This document shows, one piece after another, positions 9,865 through 19,760 of a stretch of DNA of 64,000 bases; position 1 is the first letter of the stretch; the number at the start of each line of letters is the position of its first letter. This DNA is from Flavobacterium hungaricum (lineage in GTDB: Bacteria; Bacteroidota; Bacteroidia; Flavobacteriales; Flavobacteriaceae), in NCBI RefSeq assembly GCF_015182285.1, contig NZ_PRDM01000002.1, positions 1,178,001 to 1,242,000 of the forward strand, read 5' to 3'. The notes under the pieces are model-generated. The model was given only the letters and a program-made list of their open reading frames with translations. It did not search any database and was not told the DNA's origin. Position numbers and translations under genes: made by a program.

Positions 9865-9898
9865 GTAATCGGTCTCATTTTTTAATGGGACTGATTAC
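9865..9898 (+). promoter_or_regulatory. Large hairpin in the rpoB-rpoC gap
   Basis: GTAATCGGTCTCATT (9865-9879) pairs over 15 positions (two of them G-U) with AATGGGACTGATTAC (9884-9898) around a 4-base loop. No strong T-run follows, so this may be an RNase III-type processing site or a weak attenuator, not a full terminator. The rest of the gap to 10101 shows no clear promoter box. Confidence 0.55.
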
Positions 9899-10101
9899 TC
9901 ATTTATATAAGTTTTTAAAGATTTATACCCGTAACCCGTTCCGATTTTTTATATGCATATATAATTAGCACTTCAAATTAGATTTGGAGTTTAGAGAAGT
10001 AACTCGAGGTAGTAGCTGAATGATTAACTCTTTTCTTTTAAAGAGTAGATTATAAATCTAAAATCAATTTTTTAATTGCAAATAAATCAATAGTAAAAAC
10101 T

Positions 10102-13100
10102 ATGATGAATAATAGAAACAATAATAAAGATAAAAATCAGGTAAAAAGATTTAATAAAATCTCTATCGGATTGGCTTCACCAGAATCTATCTTGAAAGAA
10201 TCAAGAGGAGAGGTTTTAAAGCCTGAAACTATCAACTACAGAACGCACAAACCAGAACGTGACGGACTTTTCTGCGAAAGAATCTTCGGACCTGTTAAGG
10301 ATTTTGAGTGTGCTTGTGGTAAATATAAAAGAATTCGTTACAAAGGTATCATCTGTGACCGTTGTGGTGTTGAAGTTACTGAGAAAAAAGTACGTCGTGA
10401 CAGAGTAGGACACATCAACCTTGTTGTGCCTATTGCTCACATCTGGTACTTCCGTTCTCTTCCAAATAAAATTGGTTATATCCTTGGTCTTCCATCTAAG
10501 AAATTAGATATGATCATTTACTACGAAAGATACGTAGTAATCCAGGCTGGTATTGCTAAAAATGCAGATGGAGAATCATTACAAAGATTAGATTTCTTAA
10601 CTGAAGAGGAATATTTGAATATTTTAGATACTCTTCCGCAAGAAAACCAATATTTAGATGATATGGATCCTAATAAGTTTGTTGCCAAAATGGGAGCAGA
10701 GTGTATTATGGATTTATTGGCTCGTATTGACTTAGATGCTTTATCTTATGAATTAAGACACAGCGCTAATAATGAGACTTCTAAACAACGTAAAACTGAA
10801 GCTTTAAAAAGATTACAAGTTGTTGAGTCATTCCGTGAGTCTAACTTAAACCGCGAAAATCGTCCAGAATGGATGATCATGAAAGTGGTTCCAGTTATCC
10901 CGCCAGAATTACGTCCACTTGTGCCGCTTGATGGAGGTCGTTTTGCAACTTCAGATTTGAACGATTTATATCGTCGTGTAATCATCCGTAACAACCGTTT
11001 GAAAAGATTGATGGAGATTAAAGCTCCAGAAGTTATCTTAAGAAATGAGAAACGTATGTTACAGGAATCTGTAGATTCATTATTCGATAATACTCGTAAA
11101 GCTTCTGCTGTTAAAACAGAATCTAACAGACCATTAAAATCATTATCTGATTCCTTAAAAGGTAAGCAAGGACGTTTCCGTCAAAACTTACTTGGAAAAC
11201 GTGTGGATTATTCTGCTCGTTCGGTAATTGTTGTTGGTCCTGAGTTAAAATTATACGAATGCGGATTGCCAAAAGATATGGCTTCTGAATTATACAAACC
11301 TTTCGTTATCCGTAAATTGATTGAAAGAGGTATTGTAAAAACAGTAAAATCTGCTAAGAAAATCATTGACAAAAAAGAGCCGGTAGTTTGGGATATCCTT
11401 GAAAACGTAATTAAAGGACACCCAGTATTACTTAACCGTGCTCCTACTTTGCACAGACTTGGTATTCAAGCATTCCAACCTAAATTAATTGAAGGAAAAG
11501 CGATTCAGTTACACCCATTAGTATGTACGGCATTCAACGCCGATTTCGATGGTGACCAGATGGCAGTTCACTTACCATTAGGACCAGAGGCTATTTTAGA
11601 GGCACAATTATTAATGCTTGCGTCTCATAATATATTGAACCCTGCAAATGGTGCTCCAATTACGGTACCTTCTCAGGACATGGTCTTGGGTCTTTACTAT
11701 ATGACCAAAGAGCGTATTTCTACAGAAGATCACATTATTTTAGGTCAGGATTTGACTTTCTATTCTGCTGAAGAAGTAAATATTGCATTAAACGAAGGAA
11801 GACTAGAATTGAATGCTCGTGTGAAAATTAGAGCAAAAGATTTTAATGACGCTGGAGAATTAGTGTACAAAATTATCCAAACAACTGCAGGACGTGTATT
11901 ATTCAACGAAGTAGTACCAGAAGCAGCTGGATATATCAATGACGTATTGACTAAGAAAAACCTTAGAGATATTATCGGACACATTTTAAGTGTGACTGAT
12001 GTACCTACTACAGCAGCTTTCTTGGATAATATGAAAGATATGGGGTATAAATTCGCATTTAGAGGAGGTTTATCATTCTCTTTAGGTGATATTAGAATTC
12101 CAGAACAAAAAACTAAATTGATTGCAGATGCCAGAGAGCAAGTTGAAGGTATCTCAACCAACTATAACATGGGTCTTATCACCAATAACGAGCGTTACAA
12201 CCAAGTTATTGACGTATGGACTTCTGCGAATGCTCAGTTAACAGAATTAGCAATGAAAAATATTAGAGAAGACCAGCAAGGTTTTAACTCTGTATATATG
12301 ATGCTTGACTCTGGGGCGAGGGGTTCTAAGGAGCAGATTCGTCAGTTAACAGGTATGCGTGGTTTGATGGCTAAGCCTAAAAAATCTACTGCCGGTGGTG
12401 GTGAGATTATTGAAAACCCGATTCTTTCTAACTTTAAGGAAGGCCTTTCGATTCTTGAGTACTTCATTTCTACTCACGGTGCTCGTAAAGGTCTTGCGGA
12501 TACGGCTCTTAAAACGGCCGATGCTGGTTACTTAACAAGAAGGCTTCATGACGTTTCTCAAGATGTTATCGTTAACATCGAAGATTGTGGAACTTTAAGA
12601 GGTGTTGAAGTAGCTGCATTGAAGAAAAATGAGGAAATCGTTGAATCATTAGGAGAAAGAATTTTAGGACGTGTTGCATTACAAGATGTAATTAATCCGC
12701 TTACTAATGAAGTAATGGTTCAATCTGGACAGCAGATTACTGAAGCAATTATGAGAACGATCGAAGCTTCTCCAATTGAAAAAGTAGAGGTTAGATCTCC
12801 ATTAACTTGTGAAGCTTTAAAAGGTATTTGTGCTAAATGTTACGGTAGAAACTTAGCTACTGGTAAGATGACACAAAGAGGTGAAGCTGTCGGAGTTATT
12901 GCAGCTCAGTCTATTGGTGAGCCAGGTACACAGTTGACACTTCGTACGTTCCACGTTGGAGGGGTTGCTGGAGGTATCTCTGAAGAGTCTAGTATTGTTA
13001 CAAGATTCAACGGTAGATTAGAAATTGAAGATTTAAAAACAGTTAAAGGAGAAGACGGAGAAGGAAACTCTGTTGATATCGTAGTTTCACGTTCAACTGA

Positions 13101-14412
13101 GTTGAAATTGGTTGACGAGAAAACTGGAATTGTTTTAAATACACATAACATTCCTTATGGATCTAGTATTTTTGTAAATGACGGAGATACTGTTGCTAAA
13201 GGAACTGTAATCTGTAAGTGGGATCCATATAACGGTGTAATTGTTTCTGAGTTTACTGGTAAGATTGCTTACGAAGATTTAGAGCAAGGACAATCGTTCA
13301 TGGTTGAGATCGATGAGCAGACTGGTTTCCAGGAAAAAGTGATTTCTGAGGCAAGAAACAAAAAATTAATCCCAACTTTATTGGTTTACGGTAAAGAAGG
13401 AGAATTGATTCGTTCATACAACTTACCAGTAGGTGCACACCTTATGGTTGAGAATGGTGAGAAAATTAAAGCAGGTAAAGTATTAGTAAAAATTCCACGT
13501 CGTTCTTCTAAAGCAGGAGATATCACGGGAGGTTTACCAAGAATTACGGAGCTTCTTGAGGCTCGTAACCCTTCAAACCCAGCAGTTGTATCTGAAATTG
13601 ATGGTGTTGTATCTTTCGGTAAAATCAAAAGAGGTAACCGTGAGATCGTTATCGAATCTAAATTTGGTGAGATTAAAAAGTATTTAGTTAAACTTTCCAG
13701 CCAGATCTTAGTACAAGAAAATGACTTCGTAAGAGCGGGAGTTCCATTGTCTGACGGTGCTATTACACCAGACGATATCTTGAGAATTCAAGGACCGGCT
13801 GCTGTTCAACAGTACTTGGTAAATGAAATTCAAGAGGTTTACCGTTTACAAGGGGTAAAAATTAATGACAAGCACTTTGAGGTAGTTATTCGTCAAATGA
13901 TGCGTAAAGTAAGAGTTCAAGATCCAGGAGATACATTATTCTTAGAAGATCAATTAATTCACACTAAAGACTTTATCGTTCAAAACGATAAATTATATGG
14001 TATGAAAGTAGTTGAAGATGCTGGAGATTCTGCTGTATTAAAACCAGGTCAGATTATTACACCTCGTGAATTACGTGATGAAAATTCATTATTGAAACGA
14101 AATGATAAAAATCTTGTTGTAGCAAGAGACGTAATTACTGCAACTGCAACACCAGTATTACAAGGTATTACAAGAGCTTCGTTACAAACTAAATCATTCA
14201 TTTCTGCGGCTTCATTCCAGGAGACAACGAAAGTACTTAACGAAGCTGCTGTAGCTGGTAAAGTAGATGATCTAGAAGGATTGAAAGAAAATGTAATTGT
14301 TGGACACAGAATTCCCGCGGGAACTGGTATGAGAGAATACGATAACACTATCGTAGGATCTAAAGACGATTACAACGAAATGATGGCTAATAAAGAAGAA
14401 TATATTTATTAA
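10102..14412 (+). CDS. rpoC: DNA-directed RNA polymerase subunit beta'
   Basis: A 1436-residue beta' subunit. The N-terminal zinc site shows [20 protein letters not shown]. The catalytic Mg site is [12 protein letters not shown], and the trigger/bridge region contains [20 protein letters not shown]. The second zinc site is around [19 protein letters not shown]. Two tandem ATG codons are possible (10102, 10105). The asparagine/lysine-rich start ([11 protein letters not shown]) looks like a short disordered extension. Codon bias is that of a highly expressed gene. Confidence 0.99.
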   Translation: MMNNRNNNKDKNQVKRFNKISIGLASPESILKESRGEVLKPETINYRTHKPERDGLFCERIFGPVKDFECACGKYKRIRYKGIICDRCGVEVTEKKVRRDRVGHINLVVPIAHIWYFRSLPNKIGYILGLPSKKLDMIIYYERYVVIQAGIAKNADGESLQRLDFLTEEEYLNILDTLPQENQYLDDMDPNKFVAKMGAECIMDLLARIDLDALSYELRHSANNETSKQRKTEALKRLQVVESFRESNLNRENRPEWMIMKVVPVIPPELRPLVPLDGGRFATSDLNDLYRRVIIRNNRLKRLMEIKAPEVILRNEKRMLQESVDSLFDNTRKASAVKTESNRPLKSLSDSLKGKQGRFRQNLLGKRVDYSARSVIVVGPELKLYECGLPKDMASELYKPFVIRKLIERGIVKTVKSAKKIIDKKEPVVWDILENVIKGHPVLLNRAPTLHRLGIQAFQPKLIEGKAIQLHPLVCTAFNADFDGDQMAVHLPLGPEAILEAQLLMLASHNILNPANGAPITVPSQDMVLGLYYMTKERISTEDHIILGQDLTFYSAEEVNIALNEGRLELNARVKIRAKDFNDAGELVYKIIQTTAGRVLFNEVVPEAAGYINDVLTKKNLRDIIGHILSVTDVPTTAAFLDNMKDMGYKFAFRGGLSFSLGDIRIPEQKTKLIADAREQVEGISTNYNMGLITNNERYNQVIDVWTSANAQLTELAMKNIREDQQGFNSVYMMLDSGARGSKEQIRQLTGMRGLMAKPKKSTAGGGEIIENPILSNFKEGLSILEYFISTHGARKGLADTALKTADAGYLTRRLHDVSQDVIVNIEDCGTLRGVEVAALKKNEEIVESLGERILGRVALQDVINPLTNEVMVQSGQQITEAIMRTIEASPIEKVEVRSPLTCEALKGICAKCYGRNLATGKMTQRGEAVGVIAAQSIGEPGTQLTLRTFHVGGVAGGISEESSIVTRFNGRLEIEDLKTVKGEDGEGNSVDIVVSRSTELKLVDEKTGIVLNTHNIPYGSSIFVNDGDTVAKGTVICKWDPYNGVIVSEFTGKIAYEDLEQGQSFMVEIDEQTGFQEKVISEARNKKLIPTLLVYGKEGELIRSYNLPVGAHLMVENGEKIKAGKVLVKIPRRSSKAGDITGGLPRITELLEARNPSNPAVVSEIDGVVSFGKIKRGNREIVIESKFGEIKKYLVKLSSQILVQENDFVRAGVPLSDGAITPDDILRIQGPAAVQQYLVNEIQEVYRLQGVKINDKHFEVVIRQMMRKVRVQDPGDTLFLEDQLIHTKDFIVQNDKLYGMKVVEDAGDSAVLKPGQIITPRELRDENSLLKRNDKNLVVARDVITATATPVLQGITRASLQTKSFISAASFQETTKVLNEAAVAGKVDDLEGLKENVIVGHRIPAGTGMREYDNTIVGSKDDYNEMMANKEEYIY

Positions 14413-14423
14413 TTTAGGAAACT

Positions 14424-14735
14424 ATGAGTAATCCGAAACAACAACAAGAGCAAATTAATATTGAGCTAGACGAAACGATTGCAGAAGGAATTTATTCTAA
14501 TCTTGCGATTATAAATCACTCATCATCTGAGTTTGTTTTAGATTTTGTGAGCATTATGCCCGGTATTCCTAAAGCCAAGGTAAAGTCAAGAATTGTCTTG
14601 ACACCGCAACATGCTAAAAGATTGTTGAGAGCAATTGGAGAAAACATCCACAGATTTGAAGCAGCCCATGGTGAGATCAAAGAAACGGAGCAAGCACCAA
14701 TTCCGCTTAATTTTGGTCCTGCGGGACAAGCATAA
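14424..14735 (+). CDS. DUF3467 domain protein
   Basis: A 103-residue protein, 11 bases after rpoC and surely in its transcript. It has the DUF3467 pattern: a beta-strand-rich core with YSNLAIINHSSSEFVLDFV, a proline-containing IMPGIPKAKVKSRIVLTP turn and a helix HAKRLLRAIGENIHRFEAAHG. No function is established for the family as far as I know. Its fixed place behind rpoC in Bacteroidota (general knowledge) suggests a role tied to RNA polymerase or ribosome supply, but this is inference from context only. Confidence 0.85.
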   Translation: MSNPKQQQEQINIELDETIAEGIYSNLAIINHSSSEFVLDFVSIMPGIPKAKVKSRIVLTPQHAKRLLRAIGENIHRFEAAHGEIKETEQAPIPLNFGPAGQA

Positions 14736-14741
14736 AGTATT

Positions 14742-14768
14742 AAAGCCCCTTTTTAAGGGGCTTTTTTA
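14742..14768 (+). terminator. Terminator of the rpoBC-DUF3467 operon
   Basis: AAAGCCCC (14742-14749) pairs with GGGGCTTT (14757-14764) around a T/A-rich loop, followed by a T-run. A textbook intrinsic terminator. Confidence 0.9.
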
Positions 14769-14930
14769 TTTTGAAATGTAATGAAATCTATAAATGCAGT
14801 TAATCCGATTTTACGTCTCTTTATCGATTATATTAGGATTTTTTGTACGATTTATCTAAATTAGTAATTCCTTATAAATGAATTTTTTTTGAGATATATA
14901 ATGACTTAGTAAGGTTGCATTAATTCAAAT

Positions 14931-14967
14931 AAAAAAAGGAGCTGTCTAATAATGAGATGGCTCCTTT
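14931..14967 (-). terminator. Second (distal) terminator of the secreted orphan gene
   Basis: On the - strand AAAGGAGC...GCTCCTTT forms a stem followed by seven T. It backs up the terminator at 15011-15048. Confidence 0.65.
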
Positions 14968-15010
14968 CTATTTATATAAGCATTACATAAGCTAACAAAC
15001 ATTCTTGGTC

Positions 15011-15048
15011 AAAAAAAAACGCCTCAAAAATGTGATTTGAGACGTTTT
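15011..15048 (-). terminator. Proximal terminator of the secreted orphan gene
   Basis: On the - strand the stem AAAACGTCTCAAA / TTTGAGGCGTTTT is followed by T5. It starts 26 bases after the stop codon at 15074. Confidence 0.75.
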
Positions 15049-15073
15049 ATTCTTGTTTTTGGATGAGAATTAA

Positions 15074-15886
15074 TTATTTGCCAGCTCTTTGATGCTGCAA
15101 GGTATATCCATTAAACATTAATTCTTTTACTATCATTGCAGCAGTTTTATCTGTACTCATTTTATATTGCAATACTCCAGCTGTATCAGGTTTTACCTTA
15201 AAAACTTTGCTGTCATATGTTATAAATTGTTCGTATAAATAACCATCAAAACCAGGATGTTTACTACTCATGTTATACCAAGTTGCAATCAAATTTCCGT
15301 CTAAATCAAATACTTCATATTTTTGAACACCAAGGCTTGTTGTTGAGGCAATTTTTATTGTGCCAATGTTTTTATTGTTAGGATCTTTTGAAGCTGCACT
15401 ATATATTGATCCTGAATCATCAATTGTAATTTGATAACTCTCCATTCGTTTTTGTTTCTCTATTCCTGCAGCGGCTTCTTCTTTAATTTTGGTTGAAACT
15501 CCAGAAGCGTCACCATTTATAAAATTTTCAATAGCGTCAGTATTTAAACCTTCTGAACTTAAAAACCCTTTATCAATAAATGCTTCCATGGCACTTTTTT
15601 GCTGATTCAATGGGTTGAATTTTTTATAATCAACTTCATTTGTTTTTCCTGTTTTTGCACTTTTTAAAACCATCCATCTTTTACCTGAAGATTCTAAAAA
15701 TTTAAGTTCAGCGCTCACTGTATATTGTTTGTCTAAACTTAAAACTTGAAAATTAGGTTTCTTTCCTTCCAAGTAAGCAACTACTTTTTCATCAATTTTT
15801 ACTTCATCATTTTTAACTTTAATTTCTTGGGCAACGGCACAAATAGTGAAAATTGTTGCAGTAATCGTACAAAGGATTTTTTTCAT
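15074..15886 (-). CDS. Secreted protein of unknown function
   Basis: 270 residues with a signal peptide (KKILCTITATIFTICAVAQE, cleavage probably after AVA or AQ). I do not recognise a family. The mature part starts with IKVKNDEVKIDEKVVAYLEG and has a lysine-rich central helix region (TKIKEEAAAGIEKQKRME). A C-terminal beta-rich segment follows (KYEVFDLDGNLIATWYNMSS). The tone is that of Flavobacterium periplasmic orphans. It is monocistronic with two tandem terminators. On the - strand a TACTTTTG box (15944-15937) about 50 bases upstream of the ATG could be its -7 element, but no good -33 element is seen. Confidence 0.75.
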   Translation of the reverse strand: MKKILCTITATIFTICAVAQEIKVKNDEVKIDEKVVAYLEGKKPNFQVLSLDKQYTVSAELKFLESSGKRWMVLKSAKTGKTNEVDYKKFNPLNQQKSAMEAFIDKGFLSSEGLNTDAIENFINGDASGVSTKIKEEAAAGIEKQKRMESYQITIDDSGSIYSAASKDPNNKNIGTIKIASTTSLGVQKYEVFDLDGNLIATWYNMSSKHPGFDGYLYEQFITYDSKVFKVKPDTAGVLQYKMSTDKTAAMIVKELMFNGYTLQHQRAGK

Positions 15887-16023
15887 TTTTTATGATTTAG
15901 ATTTGGTTATGTTTTTATAAAATATTTTTTACTAAACAAAAGTAGATTATTATTTTAAATACTGACGCTATTAAATTTTATTGGGAATGATAAAAATATC
16001 AGGATTAGAACTGATATAAGACA

Positions 16024-16057
16024 TGAAAAAAGGCTGTTTAAATAATTAAACAGCCTT
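16024..16057 (-). terminator. Terminator of prfC
   Basis: A perfect 12-bp stem (AAGGCTGTTTAA at 16030-16041 with its complement 16046-16057). On the - strand it is followed by a T6 run. Confidence 0.88.
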
Positions 16058-16080
16058 AGTATTTCAATAAAAATAATATT

Positions 16081-17673
16081 TTAATCAAACTCAGAAGTAA
16101 AGTACAACTTAACGCTTGGATATTTACTCTGGGTCATTTGAATAGTAAAATCAGAATCGGCTAAAAATACTAATTGTCCGTATTTATCGTGGGCTAAGAA
16201 TTTTTGTTTGATACGTTTAAACTCTTTAAACTCTTCATTCTTAGCGTCATCAGGTTTTACCCAGCAAGCTTTATGAACAGGGAAATTCTCATAGGTACAT
16301 TTTGCGCCGTATTCATGCTCTAGACGATATTGAATAACTTCATATTGAAGTGCTCCAACGGTTCCGATCACTTTACGATTATTCATCTCTAAGGTAAATA
16401 ACTGTGCTACACCTTCATCCATTAATTGGTCAACACCTTTATCAAGCTGTTTTGCTTTCATCGGATCAGCGTTGTTGATGTATCTAAAGTGTTCTGGAGA
16501 GAAACTCGGAATTCCTTTAAAACTCATTATTTCACCTTCAGTCAAAGTGTCTCCAATTTTAAAGTTTCCTGTATCGTGTAAACCAACAATATCACCGGGA
16601 TAAGAAATGTCTACAATCTCTTTTTTCTCTGCAAAAAACGCATTCGGACTAGAGAATTTCAAATTTTTCTTCTGGCGAACATGGTAGTAAGGTTTATTTC
16701 TTTCAAAAGTTCCAGAAACAATTTTAATAAAAGCCAAACGGTCTCTGTGTTTAGGATCCATGTTTGCGTGAATCTTAAATACAAAACCACTCATTTTTTC
16801 CTCTGTAGGATCAACCAAACGAGTTTCAGAATCTTTTGGTCTTGGAGAAGGAGCAATTGTTACGAAACAATCTAACAATTCACGAACCCCAAAATTATTC
16901 AAAGCTGAACCAAAAAATACAGGCTGGATTTTTCCGTCAAGATAATCCTGACGTTCAAATTTAGGATACACTTCATCAATTAATTCTAATTCCTCACGAA
17001 GTTTTTCAGCCGCCTTTTGCCCAACAATTTTATCTAGTTCAGGATTATTCTGAACATCAGAAAAAGCAATTGTTTCTTCAATATTCTTACGACTGTCTCC
17101 GCTAAAAAGGTTGATGTTTTCTTCCCAAAGATTGTAAATTCCCTGAAAATCATAACCCATTCCGATAGGGAAACTTAAAGGCGTAACTTTTAAACCTAGT
17201 TTTTGTTCTACTTCATCCATTAGATCGAAAGCATCTTTACCTTCACGGTCTAATTTATTGATGAAAACAATCATCGGAATGTTACGCATTCTACAAACTG
17301 CAACCAATTTCTCTGTTTGTTCCTCAACCCCTTTTGCAACGTCAATAACCACAATAACACTGTCTACAGCAGTTAAAGTTCTAAAAGTATCTTCAGCAAA
17401 ATCCTTGTGTCCTGGAGTATCAAGAATATTGATTTTTTTGTCTTTATAATTAAAAGCAAGTACCGATGTTGAAACCGAAATACCTCTTTGGCGTTCGATT
17501 TCCATGAAATCAGATGTTGCTCCTTTTTTAATTTTATTGTTTTTTACCGCACCAGCTTCCTGAATTGCACCTCCAAATAACAGTAATTTTTCAGTTAATG
17601 TTGTTTTACCAGCATCGGGATGCGATATAATTCCGAATGTTCTTCTGCGTTGTATTTCTTTTAAAAAGCTCAT
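16081..17673 (-). CDS. prfC: Peptide chain release factor 3 (RF3)
   Basis: A 530-residue translation GTPase that recycles RF1/RF2. The N-terminus MSFLKEIQRRRTFGIISHPD leads into the P-loop HPDAGKT. It also shows QRGISVSTS (switch I), DTPGHKDFAED (G3) and FINKLDREG (G4). The EFKEFKRIKQKFLAHDKYGQ tail is typical of RF3 and not of EF-G. Length is normal. It is monocistronic with its own terminator. On the - strand a TACTTTTG box (17700-17693) lies 20 bases before the ATG and may be the -7 element. Confidence 0.97.
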   Translation of the reverse strand: MSFLKEIQRRRTFGIISHPDAGKTTLTEKLLLFGGAIQEAGAVKNNKIKKGATSDFMEIERQRGISVSTSVLAFNYKDKKINILDTPGHKDFAEDTFRTLTAVDSVIVVIDVAKGVEEQTEKLVAVCRMRNIPMIVFINKLDREGKDAFDLMDEVEQKLGLKVTPLSFPIGMGYDFQGIYNLWEENINLFSGDSRKNIEETIAFSDVQNNPELDKIVGQKAAEKLREELELIDEVYPKFERQDYLDGKIQPVFFGSALNNFGVRELLDCFVTIAPSPRPKDSETRLVDPTEEKMSGFVFKIHANMDPKHRDRLAFIKIVSGTFERNKPYYHVRQKKNLKFSSPNAFFAEKKEIVDISYPGDIVGLHDTGNFKIGDTLTEGEIMSFKGIPSFSPEHFRYINNADPMKAKQLDKGVDQLMDEGVAQLFTLEMNNRKVIGTVGALQYEVIQYRLEHEYGAKCTYENFPVHKACWVKPDDAKNEEFKEFKRIKQKFLAHDKYGQLVFLADSDFTIQMTQSKYPSVKLYFTSEFD

Positions 17674-17790
17674 ATTTCGTATAAATAGGTTGCAAAAGTA
17701 CTATTAATTACGGCTTAATAAAAATATTCACTTCGTAAATTTAAAGCCTTGCTTATCATTCAAGAGAAGTTTTTTGGCTGCGACACAACT

Positions 17791-17824
17791 AAAAAGAAAA
17801 GGCTGCTCAAAAAGAACAGCCTTT
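17791..17824 (-). terminator. Terminator of the alpha-amylase gene
   Basis: AAAGGCTG (17798-17805) pairs with CAGCCTTT (17817-17824). On the - strand it is followed by a T-rich tail, 18 bases past the stop codon. Confidence 0.75.
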
Positions 17825-17841
17825 AGAATAGTCATTTTAAA

Positions 17842-19284
17842 TTACTGATTAATTGACCAAACTGAATATCCTTTTGGAGGACATTGTATTTTTACCCATT
17901 TGTCTGCTTGAGTAGTTGGGTACCAAGATGAGTTTCCTGTAAAATCTTTAATCTGTGTGTTTGCCCAATTGGTCTGAATCCATCGTTCCTGCCAAGCATC
18001 AGAGTTGTTAATATACACTACCAAACCAGGATTTCCGTTGTACCCGTTTCTTCTTGCAACATATTCGTCATTATCAGAATATAAAATTGAAGTATTTCCG
18101 GTTGCTTTATTATTGTGAATCCAGATCAGATTATTCAATTTGTTTTTATCAAGCCATTCTTCATAATCTCTGTAGAAAATAGTAGGGTAGCCTTCGTGAG
18201 TTAATATATAGGAGTAAGCTAATAATTTGTTTGAAATTTCGTCTGTATCATGATTGGCAACAAAAGTCACTGCTTTGTACGGATTGCGCTTCCACATCAT
18301 ATCATCGTTTAATAATGCTAAATTATTTCCGTCAAAAGCATCATTCATTTTGTAATAACAAGCAAAATCAAATACAGAACTATTGGCATTATTGGCCCAG
18401 TCATTTAGCACATTAACATTTGAATCCCATAATTCACCAACCGAAAAACCTCCTACATTCGCATTCCATGCATTTACAACCCACGCACCAAATCCTTTTA
18501 CATAGTCAAATCTCCAGCCGTCAAACTTCATGGTATTTTTGTAATATTTACCAACTCCGTCTGATCTTACCCAAAGCCAATCCTGTACATGAGGATTTGC
18601 ATGGCATAAATCAGGAAAGCCGCCAAATGAGCCTTCATCGTTATTGCCGTAACTGTTTTTATAGAAGTCATTATAATTACGTGTAAATTTTCCAGAAGCC
18701 ACAGCGCCAAAATTCGTCCAAGTATTGGTGCCTGTAAACGGATTTGCCTCGGATTGTCCGCCACTATTGTGATTAATTACAATGTCAGCGTACACTTTCA
18801 TATTTTCGGTATGGGCTTTCGTAATTAGACTTACCAATTCAGTTTTAGAGCCAAATCTCGTTTCTGTAGTTCCATTTTGATTATAGTCTCCAAAATCAAA
18901 ATAATCTGTAGGATCATATCCCATAGAAAAAGCTCCATTTTGTGCTTTAGAAGCCGGTGGAAGCCAAATAGAACCAATTCCAGCATTCGACCAAGCGGTT
19001 ACTTTTCCGCTTACAGTATTCCACCAAGTTCCGCCAGCAGGAACGTCCCAATAAAAGGCCTGCATCATCACACCCCCTCCAGGATTGTCAACATATTTTC
19101 CTGTAGTTGAAGAGTTGGAAATACCTGTGCTAAAAGGTTTTCCGTCGTGATTGGTTACGTTAATAACTTTAAACTGCTGACTTGCAGCTTTTGAATCAAT
19201 TTCGCTTACTTCATTAGAAGAACAAGCTCCGAAAATAAGAGAAGCCGTGGTTAGGAAAAAGAATAATCCTTTGGTTTTTTTCAT
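17842..19284 (-). CDS. Lipoprotein alpha-amylase, GH13 family resembling the euryarchaeal GH13_7 type
   Basis: 480 residues. The signal peptide ends in lipobox LIFGAC (Cys21), so it is an anchored envelope enzyme. The GH13 barrel is clear: VYADIVINHNSGG (region I), GWRFDYVKGFG with nucleophile Asp260, GELWD with acid/base Glu284, and ANHDTDE with Asp346. It hydrolyses internal alpha-1,4 bonds of starch or glycogen. The wording of the core (AFYWDVPAGGTWWNT, IWLPPASKAQNGAFSMGYDP, KAVTFVANHDTD, IFYRDYEEWLDKNKLNNLIW) is strikingly like Pyrococcus/Thermococcus alpha-amylases as I remember them, more than Bacillus types. No sus genes are nearby, so it acts as a lone gene. Confidence 0.93.
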   Translation of the reverse strand: MKKTKGLFFFLTTASLIFGACSSNEVSEIDSKAASQQFKVINVTNHDGKPFSTGISNSSTTGKYVDNPGGGVMMQAFYWDVPAGGTWWNTVSGKVTAWSNAGIGSIWLPPASKAQNGAFSMGYDPTDYFDFGDYNQNGTTETRFGSKTELVSLITKAHTENMKVYADIVINHNSGGQSEANPFTGTNTWTNFGAVASGKFTRNYNDFYKNSYGNNDEGSFGGFPDLCHANPHVQDWLWVRSDGVGKYYKNTMKFDGWRFDYVKGFGAWVVNAWNANVGGFSVGELWDSNVNVLNDWANNANSSVFDFACYYKMNDAFDGNNLALLNDDMMWKRNPYKAVTFVANHDTDEISNKLLAYSYILTHEGYPTIFYRDYEEWLDKNKLNNLIWIHNNKATGNTSILYSDNDEYVARRNGYNGNPGLVVYINNSDAWQERWIQTNWANTQIKDFTGNSSWYPTTQADKWVKIQCPPKGYSVWSINQ

Positions 19285-19760
19285 AATAGTTTGGGTTACG
19301 GTTAAATAGTTAAGTGTGTAATTACTGAATCTGATGTTTTTAAATACGATATTCTTATTTTAGACACCTTAAAAATGATAATTACGCATCTAAAGTATGT
19401 TATTTTTGAATTCAATTAATTTATAAGAAAAAATTTATATTACGAAAACGTTATAGTGTTGAAAACTTTCGGATTTAAAGGTTGAAAAATGTCTTTAAGT
19501 CTTTCAAAATGTTTTTATTAGAAAATAATTTTAATTTAGATTCACTCCTGTATTTGTATTTTACAATAACAGCCTATAATTTTTTGTTAATAGTATAGCA
19601 GATAGTTGTATTATGTAATTGAATTGTTATTTTTGTTCGTTATAAGTTATAAAAGAACTAGACGTTAATTATTTATACAGTTTGATTTAATTCTCGTGTA
19701 AAAAATAGCTTCGAGCAAAAAATCTAAAGCAGGTCTTTATATTCAAATAAAATTTTAAAA
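19285..19760. other. Divergent intergenic region between amylase and SurA-like gene
   Basis: A 476-base gap with no convincing gene. It must hold the amylase promoter (reverse) and does hold a good forward promoter at 19606-19635. AT content is very high. A CGAAAACGTTATAG segment near 19444 contains the palindrome AACGTT and might be part of an operator for amylase control, but this is weak. Confidence 0.5.
19606..19635 (+). promoter_or_regulatory. Promoter of the SurA-like gene
   Basis: TTG at 19606-19608, a 19-base spacer, and TATTTTTG at 19628-19635 match the Flavobacterium -33/-7 consensus. The predicted start near 19642 gives a leader of about 119 bases. Confidence 0.6.

Larger units (their letters stand above)
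14769..15073. other. Intergenic region with two reverse-strand terminators
   Basis: No gene seen. It holds AT-rich sequence and two hairpins serving the reverse-strand gene to its right: AAAGGAGC/GCTCCTTT at 14935-14967, and a 9-bp stem CGCCTCAAA/TTTGAGACG with one mismatch at 15020-15044. Read on the - strand, both are followed by T-runs. Confidence 0.7.

Noticed and set aside
19440..19460. AACGTT palindromes near 19447 and 26134 as shared operator
   Set aside because: A six-base palindrome in AT-rich gaps is expected by chance; no extended dyad.
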